A DNA stretch of 64,000 nt from an uncultured Oscillospiraceae bacterium (GTDB lineage Bacteria; Bacillota; Clostridia; Oscillospirales; Oscillospiraceae), in contig CAJTPV010000005.1 of assembly GCA_910578505.1 (NCBI GenBank), positions 53,568 through 117,567 of the forward strand. Direction: 5' to 3'. A model generated the notes under the pieces. It saw nothing but the letters and a program-made list of their open reading frames with translations, was not told the DNA's origin and did no database searches. Made by a program: the position numbers and the translations under genes. Every line of letters starts with the position of its first letter. Within the stretch, counting starts at the first letter, position 1. This document shows, piece by piece, positions 1 through 8,379 of the stretch.

Positions 1-524
1 GATTTCACAGCGGGCTTCTGGATATGAACACACTGAACCCAGGCGAGGACTTCGACAAGCTCCAGGAGTCCTATGTGATTTTCATAACCAGAAACGATGT
101 ATTGAAGGCAGGTCTGCCGATCTACCATATTGAGCGAAGAATTAAGGAAACAGGGCGTTCTTTCCCGGATCAGTCGCATATCATTTATGTGACCTCCAGC
201 ATCCAGGAGGATACAGAGCTAGGGCGTTTGATGCATGATTTTCACTGCAAAAGCGCAGACGACATGTACAGCAGAGTTTTGGCGGACCGAGTCCGCACAT
301 TGAAGGAAACGCCGAAAGGAGTGGAGAGTATGTGCCGTGAACTGGAAAAAATCTATCTGGATGGCCGCACGGATGGCCGCGCGGAAGGCGTGATTAAGGC
401 AACCCAGGCCAGCATCAAAAATCTTATGGAGACGCTGGGCCTCTCCCTCGAAGCCGCTATGGCTGCCCTGAAAATCCCCCAAAACGAGTGGCAGACCTAT
501 TCAGAGCTGTTGAAACAGCAGTGA
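1..524 (+). CDS. Rpn/PD-(D/E)XK nuclease-family transposase-like protein, 3' fragment cut by the window edge
   Basis: The frame is already open at the left edge (codons run from base 3), so the gene starts outside the window; the ATG at 24 is internal. The visible part, about 170 residues, reads as the second half of the Rpn / PD-(D/E)XK family putative transposases that are very common in gut Clostridia: YVIFITRNDVL, then GLPIYHIER, ending in a charged region with DGRTDGRAEG and an amphipathic tail typical of this family. The nuclease core is not visible. These proteins are believed to promote recombination as DNA endonucleases; that role is inferred from family. A terminator hairpin follows at once. 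Confidence 0.8.
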   Translation, partial: FHSGLLDMNTLNPGEDFDKLQESYVIFITRNDVLKAGLPIYHIERRIKETGRSFPDQSHIIYVTSSIQEDTELGRLMHDFHCKSADDMYSRVLADRVRTLKETPKGVESMCRELEKIYLDGRTDGRAEGVIKATQASIKNLMETLGLSLEAAMAALKIPQNEWQTYSELLKQQ

Positions 525-542
525 GCCGAACCCCTGAGCAGT

Positions 543-588
543 ACAACGGACCGCCGCCCCTTGCGGGCAGACGGTCCGTTGTCTTTCG
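543..588 (+). terminator. Terminator of the Rpn-like gene
   Basis: An 11-bp perfect inverted repeat (ACAACGGACCG at 543-553, CGGTCCGTTGT at 572-582) is followed by TCTTTC. It begins 18 bp after the stop codon at 524. Confidence 0.7.
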
Positions 589-616
589 GCCTGTGAGGCA
601 GGCGGCCCAAGCTCAC

Positions 617-660
617 GGGGCCTGTTCCGGCGAATCCCGCCAGGAACAGGCCCCGTATTT
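617..660 (+). terminator. Second stem-loop between convergent genes
   Basis: A 12-bp perfect inverted repeat (GGGGCCTGTTCC at 617-628, GGAACAGGCCCC at 643-654) is followed on the plus strand by GTATTTT. It abuts the stop codon of the minus-strand gene ending at 660, so it probably serves as a back-up or bidirectional terminator. Confidence 0.65.
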
Positions 661-1616
661 TACACACGCTCGCGCTCATCCAGATACAGCGGCAGGAACC
701 GGGCCATTGCCTGGGCGATGCAGGCGATGTTCTCCTCCCGCAGCGCCGTGTCCCGCCGGGTGCGCAGATGGGGGATATAGTACCCCAGCCCCGCCAGATA
801 CCGGCAGGCGCACACCGCCACGCTGTATTTAAACCGCCGGTGGTCCGAGGGGTAGTACTGCAGTCCCTTCGCCAGCAGCCGCCGGCGGACCGGCCCCTCC
901 GCCGGGAAGGACTGCTCCAACGCCCTTGTCAGGGCCCCGTCCCAGCGGCTGTACTTGGAGGGGAGCAGCAGCAGGTCGTCCCCGTCGCCCACGCAGTCAA
1001 AGTTGACGACCAGAGCTTCGCTGAGGTTGTCAATATGCTTTTTCCGGAACGCGGACGCGCCCAGCATATTTTTCTCATTGTTGTCCAGGAACACCAGGCA
1101 CACCCGCTTATCGCGGGCGGCGGCGTCCGCGACTGCCAGCAGGGCCAGCACGCCGGAGGTATTGCTGTTGGCGTTGTTTTTGTTGGCCGGACCAAAGGCG
1201 CTCATCCACAGCGCCGCCAGCGCCAAAATCAAAAACAGCGGCAGCATCAGTCCCGGCTGGTCCAGGGGAAAGCATACCGCCAGCGACAGGGCGAACACCA
1301 ACCCGATCAGCACCAGTGCGGCGGCCAGATGATAGATCACGTGGGCCGGCACGTTGGTGGGTGAGACGAAGTTGGGCAGCAGCATCCGGGACCCGGTGTC
1401 GTAGTGGGCGCAGAGGCAGACCTCCGCCCGGTCCGGGTCCCCGGCGATGACGTTGACGCTGCCGTTGAACTTCCCATAGGTCTCCTCATGGGCCCGCCAA
1501 CCGGATTTCTTCAGCTCGCTGAGGAGCCATTTCCGAAATTCCGCCTTCTGCCCCGCCGTCCGGCGGACGGGGTAGACTGTCAGCAGATATTGTTTCAGTC
1601 TCTCAATATTTTCCAT
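660..1616 (-). CDS. M28-like metallopeptidase-fold membrane protein with altered active-site residues
   Basis: A 318-residue protein with the M28 (aminopeptidase Y/S) fold outline: HYDT near residue 70 (first zinc ligand), then two hydrophobic helices (about residues 90-145) inserted in the fold, then ANSNTSG, LDNNEKNMLGA, NFDCVGDGDD and SDHRRF. In active family members the second and third motifs read DNxSG and xEEKGLLGS. Here the bridging Asp is Ser and the catalytic Glu is Asn, while the second Glu and the final His are kept. It may therefore be inactive or bind metal differently. The ATG at 1616 has GAGGAT upstream. Start-to-start spacing to recN suggests weak or no coupling. Confidence 0.65.
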   Translation of the reverse strand: MENIERLKQYLLTVYPVRRTAGQKAEFRKWLLSELKKSGWRAHEETYGKFNGSVNVIAGDPDRAEVCLCAHYDTGSRMLLPNFVSPTNVPAHVIYHLAAALVLIGLVFALSLAVCFPLDQPGLMLPLFLILALAALWMSAFGPANKNNANSNTSGVLALLAVADAAARDKRVCLVFLDNNEKNMLGASAFRKKHIDNLSEALVVNFDCVGDGDDLLLLPSKYSRWDGALTRALEQSFPAEGPVRRRLLAKGLQYYPSDHRRFKYSVAVCACRYLAGLGYYIPHLRTRRDTALREENIACIAQAMARFLPLYLDERERV

Positions 1617-1639
1617 AGCGTATCCTCAACAAACGCGGC

Positions 1640-3316
1640 TCACAGGCTCTTTCTGTACTCCTCCGCCGCGTCGATCAGCTCCTCGGCCCCGGCCAGCATG
1701 GCCTTGGTCACCTTCGCGCCGCCGGTAAGGCGGGCCAGCTCCTGCTTCCGCTTCTCCCGGTCCAGCCGCACCACGCTGGTGTACGTCCGGCCATCCCGCT
1801 CGCCCTTTTCCACCGAGAAGTGGGTGTCCGCCATCGCCGCCAGCTGGGGCAGGTGGGTGACGCAGAGCACCTGCTTATGGCGGCTGACCTGGGCCAGCTT
1901 CTCCGCCACCTTCTGGGCCGCCCGGCCGCTGACGCCGGTGTCCACCTCGTCGAAGACCAGCGTGCCGATGGTCTCGTTTTCCGCCAGCACGTTTTTCAGC
2001 GCCAGCATGATCCGGGCCAGCTCGCCGCCGGAGGCCACCTTGTTGATAGGCCGCAGCTCCTCGCCCACGTTGGCGGACATCAGAAACCGCACCACGTCCA
2101 TGCCGGAGGGGTCCGGCTGCTTCTGACCAAAGCAGATGGAAAAGCGCACCTTGGGCATGTCCAGCTGCCGCAGCTCGTCCTGAATCCGGGCCTCCAGGTC
2201 CCCTGCCGCGGCCTTCCGGGCCTCGGTGAGCTGCTTCCCGGCCCGGACCACCAGGGCCTTGGCCTTTTTCAGCTCCTTCTCCAGCCGCGCCGCCGTGTCG
2301 GAGGCAAAGGCGATCTGGTCCAGCTCCTCCCGGCGCTGGTCCAGGTACGCCAGCATGTCCTCCACCGTGGGGCCGTACTTCTTTTTCAGCCGGTACAGCA
2401 GGTCCGCCCGGCCCTCCAGCTCGTCCAGCTCCCTTGGGCTGAAGTCAAAGGCGGACTCCATGTCCCGCAGGGTCTCCGCCACGTCGTAGGCCTCGGCGTA
2501 GACGCTGTTGAGCCGCTCACACAGCTGGGCGAACTGGCCGTCCAGACCCTGCGCGCCGCTCAGGGCGTCCGCCGCCTGACTGAGGGCGGGCAGGGCGCCG
2601 CCGCCGTCGTCCCCGCCGCTGAGATACCACAGACCGCCCTGGATGGCGGACATGAATTTCTCGCTGTTGCGCAGCAGGTTCAGCCGCTGCTGCAGCTCCT
2701 CCTCCTCCCCGGCCTTCAGCCGGGCCCGCTCCAGCTCCTGAATCTGGTAGTTGAGGCTGTCCATCCGGCGCTCCTTCTCCGCCTCGTCCATCTCCAGGGA
2801 GCGGAGCTTTTTCCGGACAGCCTCCATGGCCTCATAGCAGCCACGGTACTCCTCCAGCGCCCCGTCCACATGGCCGAAGCTGTCCAGATACGCGCCGTGC
2901 TGCTCCTCGTCCAGCAGCTGCTGGCCGTCGTGCTGGCCGTGGATGTTCAGCAGCGCGCCGCCCACCCGCCGCAGCTGGGCCACCGTCACCGGCCGGCCAT
3001 TGACCCGGCAGGCGTTCTTGCCGTCGGCAAAGATCTCCCGCTGCAGCAGCAGCTCCCCGTCCTCGGCGGCGATGCCGCACTCCGACAGCACCGGCAGCTC
3101 CGGCACGCCGGTGAACATGGCGCTGACAAAGGACTTGCCGGCCCCGGTGCGGATCAGGTCCCGGCTGGTCCGCTGGCCCAGCACCGCGCCCATGGCGTCG
3201 ATAACGATACTTTTTCCCGCGCCGGTCTCACCCGTCAGGGCCACGAAGCCCTCGTCAAAGGTGATGTCGGCCTCGTCGATGACCGCGATATTCTCAATAT
3301 GAAGCAGCTGAAGCAT
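1640..3316 (-). CDS. recN: DNA repair protein RecN
   Basis: A 558-residue SMC-like ATPase acting in double-strand break repair. The N-terminus MLQLLHIENIAVID leads into the Walker A motif GETGAGKS (about residues 29-36). A long coiled-coil middle with a TRDLIRTGA-type region and a C-terminal SGGELARIMLALK signature with LVFDEVDTGVSG (Walker B) follow. Length fits the family (550-570). I chose the ATG at 3316 because AGGAG lies 8 bases upstream; a GTG nine bases earlier overlaps that site. It is the last gene of the dxs-tlyA-nadK-argR-recN run, a conserved order in Firmicutes. Confidence 0.96.
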   Translation of the reverse strand: MLQLLHIENIAVIDEADITFDEGFVALTGETGAGKSIVIDAMGAVLGQRTSRDLIRTGAGKSFVSAMFTGVPELPVLSECGIAAEDGELLLQREIFADGKNACRVNGRPVTVAQLRRVGGALLNIHGQHDGQQLLDEEQHGAYLDSFGHVDGALEEYRGCYEAMEAVRKKLRSLEMDEAEKERRMDSLNYQIQELERARLKAGEEEELQQRLNLLRNSEKFMSAIQGGLWYLSGGDDGGGALPALSQAADALSGAQGLDGQFAQLCERLNSVYAEAYDVAETLRDMESAFDFSPRELDELEGRADLLYRLKKKYGPTVEDMLAYLDQRREELDQIAFASDTAARLEKELKKAKALVVRAGKQLTEARKAAAGDLEARIQDELRQLDMPKVRFSICFGQKQPDPSGMDVVRFLMSANVGEELRPINKVASGGELARIMLALKNVLAENETIGTLVFDEVDTGVSGRAAQKVAEKLAQVSRHKQVLCVTHLPQLAAMADTHFSVEKGERDGRTYTSVVRLDREKRKQELARLTGGAKVTKAMLAGAEELIDAAEEYRKSL

Positions 3317-3355
3317 GGCAATCACTCCTTCTCCCCCGCCTATGGATACAGGTTC

Positions 3356-3808
3356 TTATTTCAGCATCTCGTGGATCTCCTCGCAGAGGCTCTTGGCGGA
3401 CTCCATGTCCCGCATGACCATCAGCGCGGTGTCGTCCCCCGCCAGCGTACCCACAAGATAGGAGATATTCATGCTGTCCAGAGCCGCCGCCGCCCCGTTG
3501 GCCAGGCCGGACATGGTCTTGATGACCACGATATTCTGGGCGTAGTCCACCCCGATGATGCTCTCCCGGAAAATGGTGCGCAGCTTGTCCTCCATATTCA
3601 GCCGGCTGCGCTGGCTGGACACGGCGTAGCGGTAGCGCCCCTGCCCCACCGGCTCCTTGATCAGGTGCAGCTGCTTGATATCCCTGGAGATGGTGGCCTG
3701 GGTACACAGGATGCCCTGCTCCTGGAGCCGCAGCTGGAGCTGCTCCTGGGTGTCGATAGGCTCCCGCTCGATGATCTCCAGGATCTTCGCCTGCCTGTCA
3801 TTTTTCAT
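3356..3808 (-). CDS. argR: Arginine repressor ArgR/AhrC
   Basis: A 150-residue regulator. Residues 1-70 form the winged-helix DNA-binding domain (QATISRDIKQLHLIK, the SR motif of ArgR). Residues 80-150 form the arginine-binding hexamerisation domain, ending with TLAGDDTALMVMRD, where the paired Asp residues contact arginine in known ArgR. The start ATG at 3808 has AGGAGGG seven bases upstream and overlaps the end of nadK by 11 bp, which points to translational coupling. No arginine gene lies nearby; the position reflects the conserved nadK-argR-recN order. Confidence 0.96.
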   Translation of the reverse strand: MKNDRQAKILEIIEREPIDTQEQLQLRLQEQGILCTQATISRDIKQLHLIKEPVGQGRYRYAVSSQRSRLNMEDKLRTIFRESIIGVDYAQNIVVIKTMSGLANGAAAALDSMNISYLVGTLAGDDTALMVMRDMESAKSLCEEIHEMLK

Positions 3809-4673
3809 AGCCGATCCCTCCTGTCATTTTTGTGCGCAAGATCTCGTAGATACTCTTGTCCGTCAGACGGAGCAGCTCCGTCTCATACCGGGACCGGCAG
3901 ATGCGCACCTTGTCCCCCTGCCGCAGGGAGAACGCCTTTCCGCCGTCCACCGACAGATACACCTGCTTGCGGTTCAGCTCCGCCGGGGTCACCGTCACCG
4001 TCCCCGTGGCTGAGAGGACGAAGGACTTGGTAAACACCGTATGGGCGCAGATGGGGCTGATGACGAAGTTCTGGGCCGTAGGCTCCACAATGGGCCCCCC
4101 TGCCGACAGGGAATAGCCTGTGGACCCGGTGGGCGTGGCCACCACCACGCCGTCGCCGGAAAAGATGCCCAGCTGCTCCTCCCCGGCGGTGACCTGCAGC
4201 CTTACCACACGGGCCATGGCCCCCTTGGTGATCACCGCGTCATTCAGCGCGCCGCCGGTGTACACGGTCCGGCCCTCCCGCACAACCGCCACGTCCAGCA
4301 TCATCCGCTTTTCCCGGCGGTAGCGGCCATTTGCCAGATTTTTCAGCAGATCCAGCTCCCCGGCCTCCAGGTCGGACATAAAGCCCAGGCTCCCCAGGTT
4401 CACCCCCAGCACCGGCGTGCTCCGCATGGACGCGGTGCGGGCCAGGTGCAATATGGTACCGTCGCCGCCGAAGGCGATAATCAGGTCGCTGGATCGGATC
4501 TCCTGGTGCAGCGGCCTGCAGTGGACGCCGAACTGCCCGTCCCCGCCCTCTGGCTTAAAGGGCAGGCAGTAAACCGTCTCCAGCCCTACGCTGCGCAGGA
4601 TACTGTTGGCCTCCTTTGCGGCGGCCAGCCCCTTGTCCCGGTAGGGGTTGGGGCAGAGTATGACTCGTTTCAC
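3798..4673 (-). CDS. nadK: NAD kinase
   Basis: About 291 residues. It phosphorylates NAD to NADP. The diagnostic GGDGTILH motif lies near residue 65, followed by NLGSLGFMSDLE and the conserved PTGSTGYSLSAGGPI segment that forms the active-site pocket. A GTG at 4682 overlaps the tlyA stop, but it sits immediately after AAAGGA and leaves no spacing. The GTG at 4673 (MKRVILCPNPYRDKG) has a properly spaced GGAG and gives the usual N-terminus, so I prefer it. The gene lies between tlyA and argR in one operon. Confidence 0.94.
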   Translation of the reverse strand: MKRVILCPNPYRDKGLAAAKEANSILRSVGLETVYCLPFKPEGGDGQFGVHCRPLHQEIRSSDLIIAFGGDGTILHLARTASMRSTPVLGVNLGSLGFMSDLEAGELDLLKNLANGRYRREKRMMLDVAVVREGRTVYTGGALNDAVITKGAMARVVRLQVTAGEEQLGIFSGDGVVVATPTGSTGYSLSAGGPIVEPTAQNFVISPICAHTVFTKSFVLSATGTVTVTPAELNRKQVYLSVDGGKAFSLRQGDKVRICRSRYETELLRLTDKSIYEILRTKMTGGIGYEK

Positions 4674-4678
4674 GCCCG

Positions 4679-5482
4679 TCACTCCTTTATCTCGCTGTGG
4701 GACTGCTCCACCAGCGCCTGTAAATCAAAGGTTTTCTCCGTACCCGGCCCCTTCCGCAGGTAGCCCAGGTACTCAATATTGCCCTCCGGCCCCCGGACAG
4801 GGGAATAGGACAGGTCCAGCACGGAAAATCCGCTCTCCCCCGCGTGGTCCAGGAAGCGCTCCAGCACCTCCGCATGGACCGCCGGGTCCCGGACGACCCC
4901 CTTTTTCCCCACTTTCTCCCGGCCCGCCTCAAACTGGGGCTTGATGAGGGCGGCCACGCTGCCGCCGTCCCGGAGCACGCCGGCGATGGCGGGGAGGATC
5001 AATTTCAGGGATATAAAACTCACATCCACGGAGGCGAAATCCGGCTCCTCCGGCACCTGCTCACGAGACAGATACCGGGCGTTGGTCCGCTCCAGACACA
5101 CCACCCGCCCGTCGCTGCGCAGCTTCCAGGCCAATTGCCCATAGCCCACATCCACGGCGTAGACCTTGGCCGCGCCGTTTTGCAGCATACAGTCCGTAAA
5201 GCCGCCGGTGGACGCGCCCACGTCCATGCACACCGCGCCGCGCAGGTCGATAGGCCAGATGGCCATAGCCTTCTCCAGCTTCAGCCCGCCCCGGCTCACG
5301 TACCGCAGGGCCTGGCCCCGGACCTCCACCGCGGCGTCCTCCGCCACGGCGGCGCCGGGCTTATCCACCCGCTGCCCATTGACAAATACCAGGCCGCACA
5401 TAATGGTGGCCTGGGCTTTCTGGCGGCTCTCCGCAAGGGCGCGGTCCACCAAAAGAACGTCTAATCGTACTTTTTTACTCAT
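4679..5482 (-). CDS. tlyA: TlyA family rRNA (cytidine-2'-O)-methyltransferase / hemolysin A
   Basis: A 267-residue protein. An N-terminal S4 RNA-binding domain (MSKKVRLDVLLVDRALAES..., about residues 1-60) is followed by a Rossmann-fold FtsJ-like methyltransferase with the SAM motif MDVGASTGGFTDCML, then SVDVSFISLKLILPA and ALIKPQFEAGR. Family members 2'-O-methylate 16S and/or 23S rRNA. The frame is open far upstream, but the ATG at 5482 has AGAGGG nine bases before it and gives the family N-terminus. The stop overlaps the region of nadK start signals. Confidence 0.93.
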   Translation of the reverse strand: MSKKVRLDVLLVDRALAESRQKAQATIMCGLVFVNGQRVDKPGAAVAEDAAVEVRGQALRYVSRGGLKLEKAMAIWPIDLRGAVCMDVGASTGGFTDCMLQNGAAKVYAVDVGYGQLAWKLRSDGRVVCLERTNARYLSREQVPEEPDFASVDVSFISLKLILPAIAGVLRDGGSVAALIKPQFEAGREKVGKKGVVRDPAVHAEVLERFLDHAGESGFSVLDLSYSPVRGPEGNIEYLGYLRKGPGTEKTFDLQALVEQSHSEIKE

Positions 5483-5532
5483 GGCCTGTTCCCTCTGTCC
5501 TCCCTCGGCGCGGAGCGCAGCAAACGTTTCGC

Positions 5533-5676
5533 CGGCCTTTACAAAGGCCGTGGGGTGCAGGGGCAACGCCCCTGCTCGTGCCCCGCAGGGCACGAAACCC
5601 CCGGGCCGCGCCACAAAAATCCCTACACTATTCCTCCACGGCGCGGCCCAAGCGCATTTGCCGCATACGCGGCAAA
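5533..5676. repeat. Cluster of five stem-loops in the dxs-tlyA intergenic gap
   Basis: Five inverted repeats lie within 145 bp: CGGCCTTT/AAAGGCCG (5533-5550), GCAGGGGC/GCCCCTGC (5557-5575), CGTGCCC/GGGCACG (5577-5594), GGGCCGCGCC/GGCGCGGCCC (5603-5649) and TTTGCCGC/GCGGCAAA (5657-5676). No coding potential is seen. It may be an intergenic palindromic repeat or an mRNA-stability element within the operon. Confidence 0.6.
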
Positions 5677-5694
5677 CAGCGCATTCAGATTCCC

Positions 5695-7539
5695 TCAATC
5701 ACCCACGGCCCGGACCACAGCCTCCGCCACAGCTTTGGCATCCAGCCCCAGCGCCCGCCGCAGCTCCGTCACCGTCCCCTGGGGGGCGAATCCATCTTTC
5801 AGGTTCTTCAAAATCAGCGCCCCTGGAATCCCCCCCGCCAGCGCCAGCGCCGCCGCCAGCTGCTGGCCGATGCCGCCGGTCTCATAGCCGTCCTCCAGCA
5901 CCAACAGCCGCCCTGTTTTCCGGACGGACGCCAGCACGGTTTCCAGCGGCAGGGGGGCGATCCGGTGGAGCTTCACCACCTCCGCCCCAATGCCCCGCTG
6001 CGCCAGGATGTCCGCCGCATCCAGCAGCTCGCCGGTCAGGACGCCGTAGGACGCCAGCGTAATGTCCCCGCCCTCCCGCAGCACTGCGGCGGGCGCGCCG
6101 TCCCAGGCAGGATAGGCCCGGCCCTCGCCGCCTCTGGGGTACCGCAGCGCCACAGGGCCATCCAGCGTCACCGCGGAGCGCAGCATGCTCCGCAGCTCGG
6201 CAAAGCTGGCCGGGCACAGCACCGTCATACCGGGGATCTGGGTCAGATAGCCCACATCCTGCACGCCGTGGTGGGTGGGGCCGTCGGCCCCCACCAGTCC
6301 CGCCCGGTCCACCGCCAGCACCACATGGAGATGCTGGAGGGCGATGTCGTGGATCAGCATATCAAACCCCCGCTGCAAAAAGCTGGAGTACACGGCAAAG
6401 ACGGGGACCATGCCCTGCTTGGCCATGCCGGCGCACATGCTCACCGCGTGGCCCTCGGCAATGCCCACGTCAAAAAAGCGCTTGGGCCAGGCGGCGGAGA
6501 ACTCCTGCAGTCCCGTCCCCTCCGCCATTGCGGCGGTGACGGCGCAGATCTTCTTATTCTCCCCGGCCAGTTCCACCAGCTCGTGGCCCAGGACATAGGA
6601 GAAATCCACGCTCTGCTGCTCCACGATGCCCACCGCCGGGTCAAAGGGCGGCACGCCGTGGCACCGCTCCGGCCGCTTCTCCGCATCGGGATATCCCCGG
6701 CCCTTTTTCGTACGCACGTGCAGCAGCACCGGGCGGCCCATCTCCTTTACCCAGGACAGCGTGGTACACAGCTGCTCAATATTGTGGCCGTCCACCGGCC
6801 CCAGGTAGGCGAAGCCCATGTCCTCAAACAGGGAGCAGGGGTAGATGGCCCGCTTCATCCCGCTCTTGATTTTATGATTAAAGCGGTAGAGCCGCCTGCC
6901 GCCGGGCAGACGCTCCAATACCGCGTGGTAGCCTTTTTTAAACTGGTAGTACCCCGGACGCACCCGCAGGCGGCTCAGGTGCTCCGCCACCCCGCCCACG
7001 TTGGCGTTGATGGACATGCCGTTGTCATTGAGCACCACCACCAGCGGCTCGCCGGAGGCCCCCGCGTCGCTGAGGCCCTCATAGGCCAGCCCGCCGGTCA
7101 GCGCGCCGTCGCCGATGAGGGCGATGACGCTGTAGTCCTCCCCCAGCAGCGTCCTGGCCCGGGCCATGCCCAACGCCACAGACACGGAGTTGGATGCGTG
7201 CCCCGCCACAAAGGCGTCGTGGCCGCTCTCCTCCGGCTTGGGGAAGCCGGACAGACCCCCAAACTGCCGCAGCGTGGAAAACAGCTCCCGCCGCCCGGTG
7301 AGAGCCTTGTGGACGTAGCACTGGTGGCCTACGTCCAGCACCAGGCGGTCCCGGCTGGTGTCGTAGAGCCGGTGGATGGCCACCGTCAGCTCCACCGCCC
7401 CCAGGTTGGAGGCCAGATGCCCGCCGGTGCGGGCCACGCTCTCAACGAGAAACTGGCGCAGCTCCGCGCACAGAACCGGTAATTCTCCGCGCTCCAGCCT
7501 CTTCACGTCCGCCGGGGACGAGATCTGTTCCAGAATCAA
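5695..7539 (-). CDS. dxs: 1-deoxy-D-xylulose-5-phosphate synthase
   Basis: A 614-residue thiamine-diphosphate enzyme that condenses pyruvate and glyceraldehyde 3-phosphate, the first step of the MEP isoprenoid pathway. Visible are the ThDP-binding IGDGALTGGLAYEGLSDAG with the downstream NDNGMSI, the ASNLGAVELTVAIHRLY N-terminal region, the central catalytic DVGIAEGHAVSMCAGMA (Glu) and DRAGLVGADGPTHHG, and the transketolase C domain. The start is a TTG at 7539, preceded by GGAGGAG with five-base spacing; the ATG just before it is in another frame and stops at once. It lies between oapA and tlyA. Confidence 0.96.
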   Translation of the reverse strand: MILEQISSPADVKRLERGELPVLCAELRQFLVESVARTGGHLASNLGAVELTVAIHRLYDTSRDRLVLDVGHQCYVHKALTGRRELFSTLRQFGGLSGFPKPEESGHDAFVAGHASNSVSVALGMARARTLLGEDYSVIALIGDGALTGGLAYEGLSDAGASGEPLVVVLNDNGMSINANVGGVAEHLSRLRVRPGYYQFKKGYHAVLERLPGGRRLYRFNHKIKSGMKRAIYPCSLFEDMGFAYLGPVDGHNIEQLCTTLSWVKEMGRPVLLHVRTKKGRGYPDAEKRPERCHGVPPFDPAVGIVEQQSVDFSYVLGHELVELAGENKKICAVTAAMAEGTGLQEFSAAWPKRFFDVGIAEGHAVSMCAGMAKQGMVPVFAVYSSFLQRGFDMLIHDIALQHLHVVLAVDRAGLVGADGPTHHGVQDVGYLTQIPGMTVLCPASFAELRSMLRSAVTLDGPVALRYPRGGEGRAYPAWDGAPAAVLREGGDITLASYGVLTGELLDAADILAQRGIGAEVVKLHRIAPLPLETVLASVRKTGRLLVLEDGYETGGIGQQLAAALALAGGIPGALILKNLKDGFAPQGTVTELRRALGLDAKAVAEAVVRAVGD

Positions 7540-7590
7540 AGCATCTCCTCCAATGTATCAATTGCATCAATGAGAATCGCGCGCGCTGCC

Positions 7591-8178
7591 CTACGCCTTC
7601 CTGCCTGAAAACAAATGCAGAAACCGGCCCACCAGCTGGAGAACCGCCGTGCTCTTATCGATGGCAAACGCCTTGCCCAGCGCCTTTCCCCCAATGGTCA
7701 GGCCGGACACTACCGCCGTGATCGCCAGGGAAATGATCGCCGAGCGGAAGCTCAGCGCCGACTGGATACGCACCACAATCACCGCCGCCGTGCTGCCGCT
7801 GATGATGCCGCAGATGTCGCCTACCACGTCGTTGCAGAAGCTGGACACCTTGCTGGCCTTGCGGATGAGACCCAGCGCCTCCTTCGCGCCGGGAATCCGG
7901 TGGGCCGCCATGGAGTGGAACGGTTTCTCGTCCGCCGCGGTTACCGCCACGCCGATGATGTCGAAGACTATGCCCAGCGCGATGAATACCGCCAGCACCG
8001 CAAAGGCCAGCGCCAATCCCGCCCCCTCCAGCACCTCGCCGGAGGCAAAGCTCAGTACGCCGGACAGGACAACCGAAATGCAGAAGACCTGTACCGCCCA
8101 GCGGGCCCGGCCACCGTCCTTCTTGTTCTTCTTATCCTTCTCGGATTTTTTCTTGTTGTTGCTGCCGTCTGCGTCCAA
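7591..8178 (-). CDS. oapA: OLE-associated membrane protein OapA (CorB/CNNM-like helices)
   Basis: A 195-residue protein with a very basic N-terminus (KKKSEKDKKNKK, residues 9-20), then four hydrophobic segments (about 28-48, 52-82, 118-140, 145-170). The loop between them carries FHSMAAHRIPGAKEALGLIRKA and SSFCNDVVGDICGIISG, which I recall as the strongest family signature. Firmicute relatives are often named Mg2+/Co2+ transporter CorB-like. OapA is known in Halalkalibacterium halodurans as the partner that holds the large OLE RNA at the membrane. Here it lies directly between the OLE-type RNA and dxs, the known arrangement. It starts at TTG (8178) with GAGGAG eight bases upstream. Confidence 0.82.
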   Translation of the reverse strand: MDADGSNNKKKSEKDKKNKKDGGRARWAVQVFCISVVLSGVLSFASGEVLEGAGLALAFAVLAVFIALGIVFDIIGVAVTAADEKPFHSMAAHRIPGAKEALGLIRKASKVSSFCNDVVGDICGIISGSTAAVIVVRIQSALSFRSAIISLAITAVVSGLTIGGKALGKAFAIDKSTAVLQLVGRFLHLFSGRKA

Positions 8179-8243
8179 AGGACGATCTCCTCACTTTCAT
8201 CAATTCGTTTTCTGTGCGCCCCCATAGGGGCAGGGGATGTATA

Positions 8244-8276
8244 CATAAAACAACCGTCCCGGTAGGAAAGGGACGG
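8244..8276 (-). terminator. Terminator-like hairpin between the OLE RNA and oapA
   Basis: On the minus strand CCGTCCC (8276-8270), a nine-base loop and GGGACGG (8260-8254) are followed by TTGTTTTA. It could end most transcripts after the structured RNA and let a fraction read into oapA and dxs. Confidence 0.6.
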
Positions 8277-8379
8277 AGTGCTCCAATCGTATCGTTGCCA
8301 AGCGCCGGCCTCCCGGAGAACACCGCGCAGCGCATTGCCCGTCCGGCAGGGCCGCGAAGCGCATTGACTGCGGGCTCGG

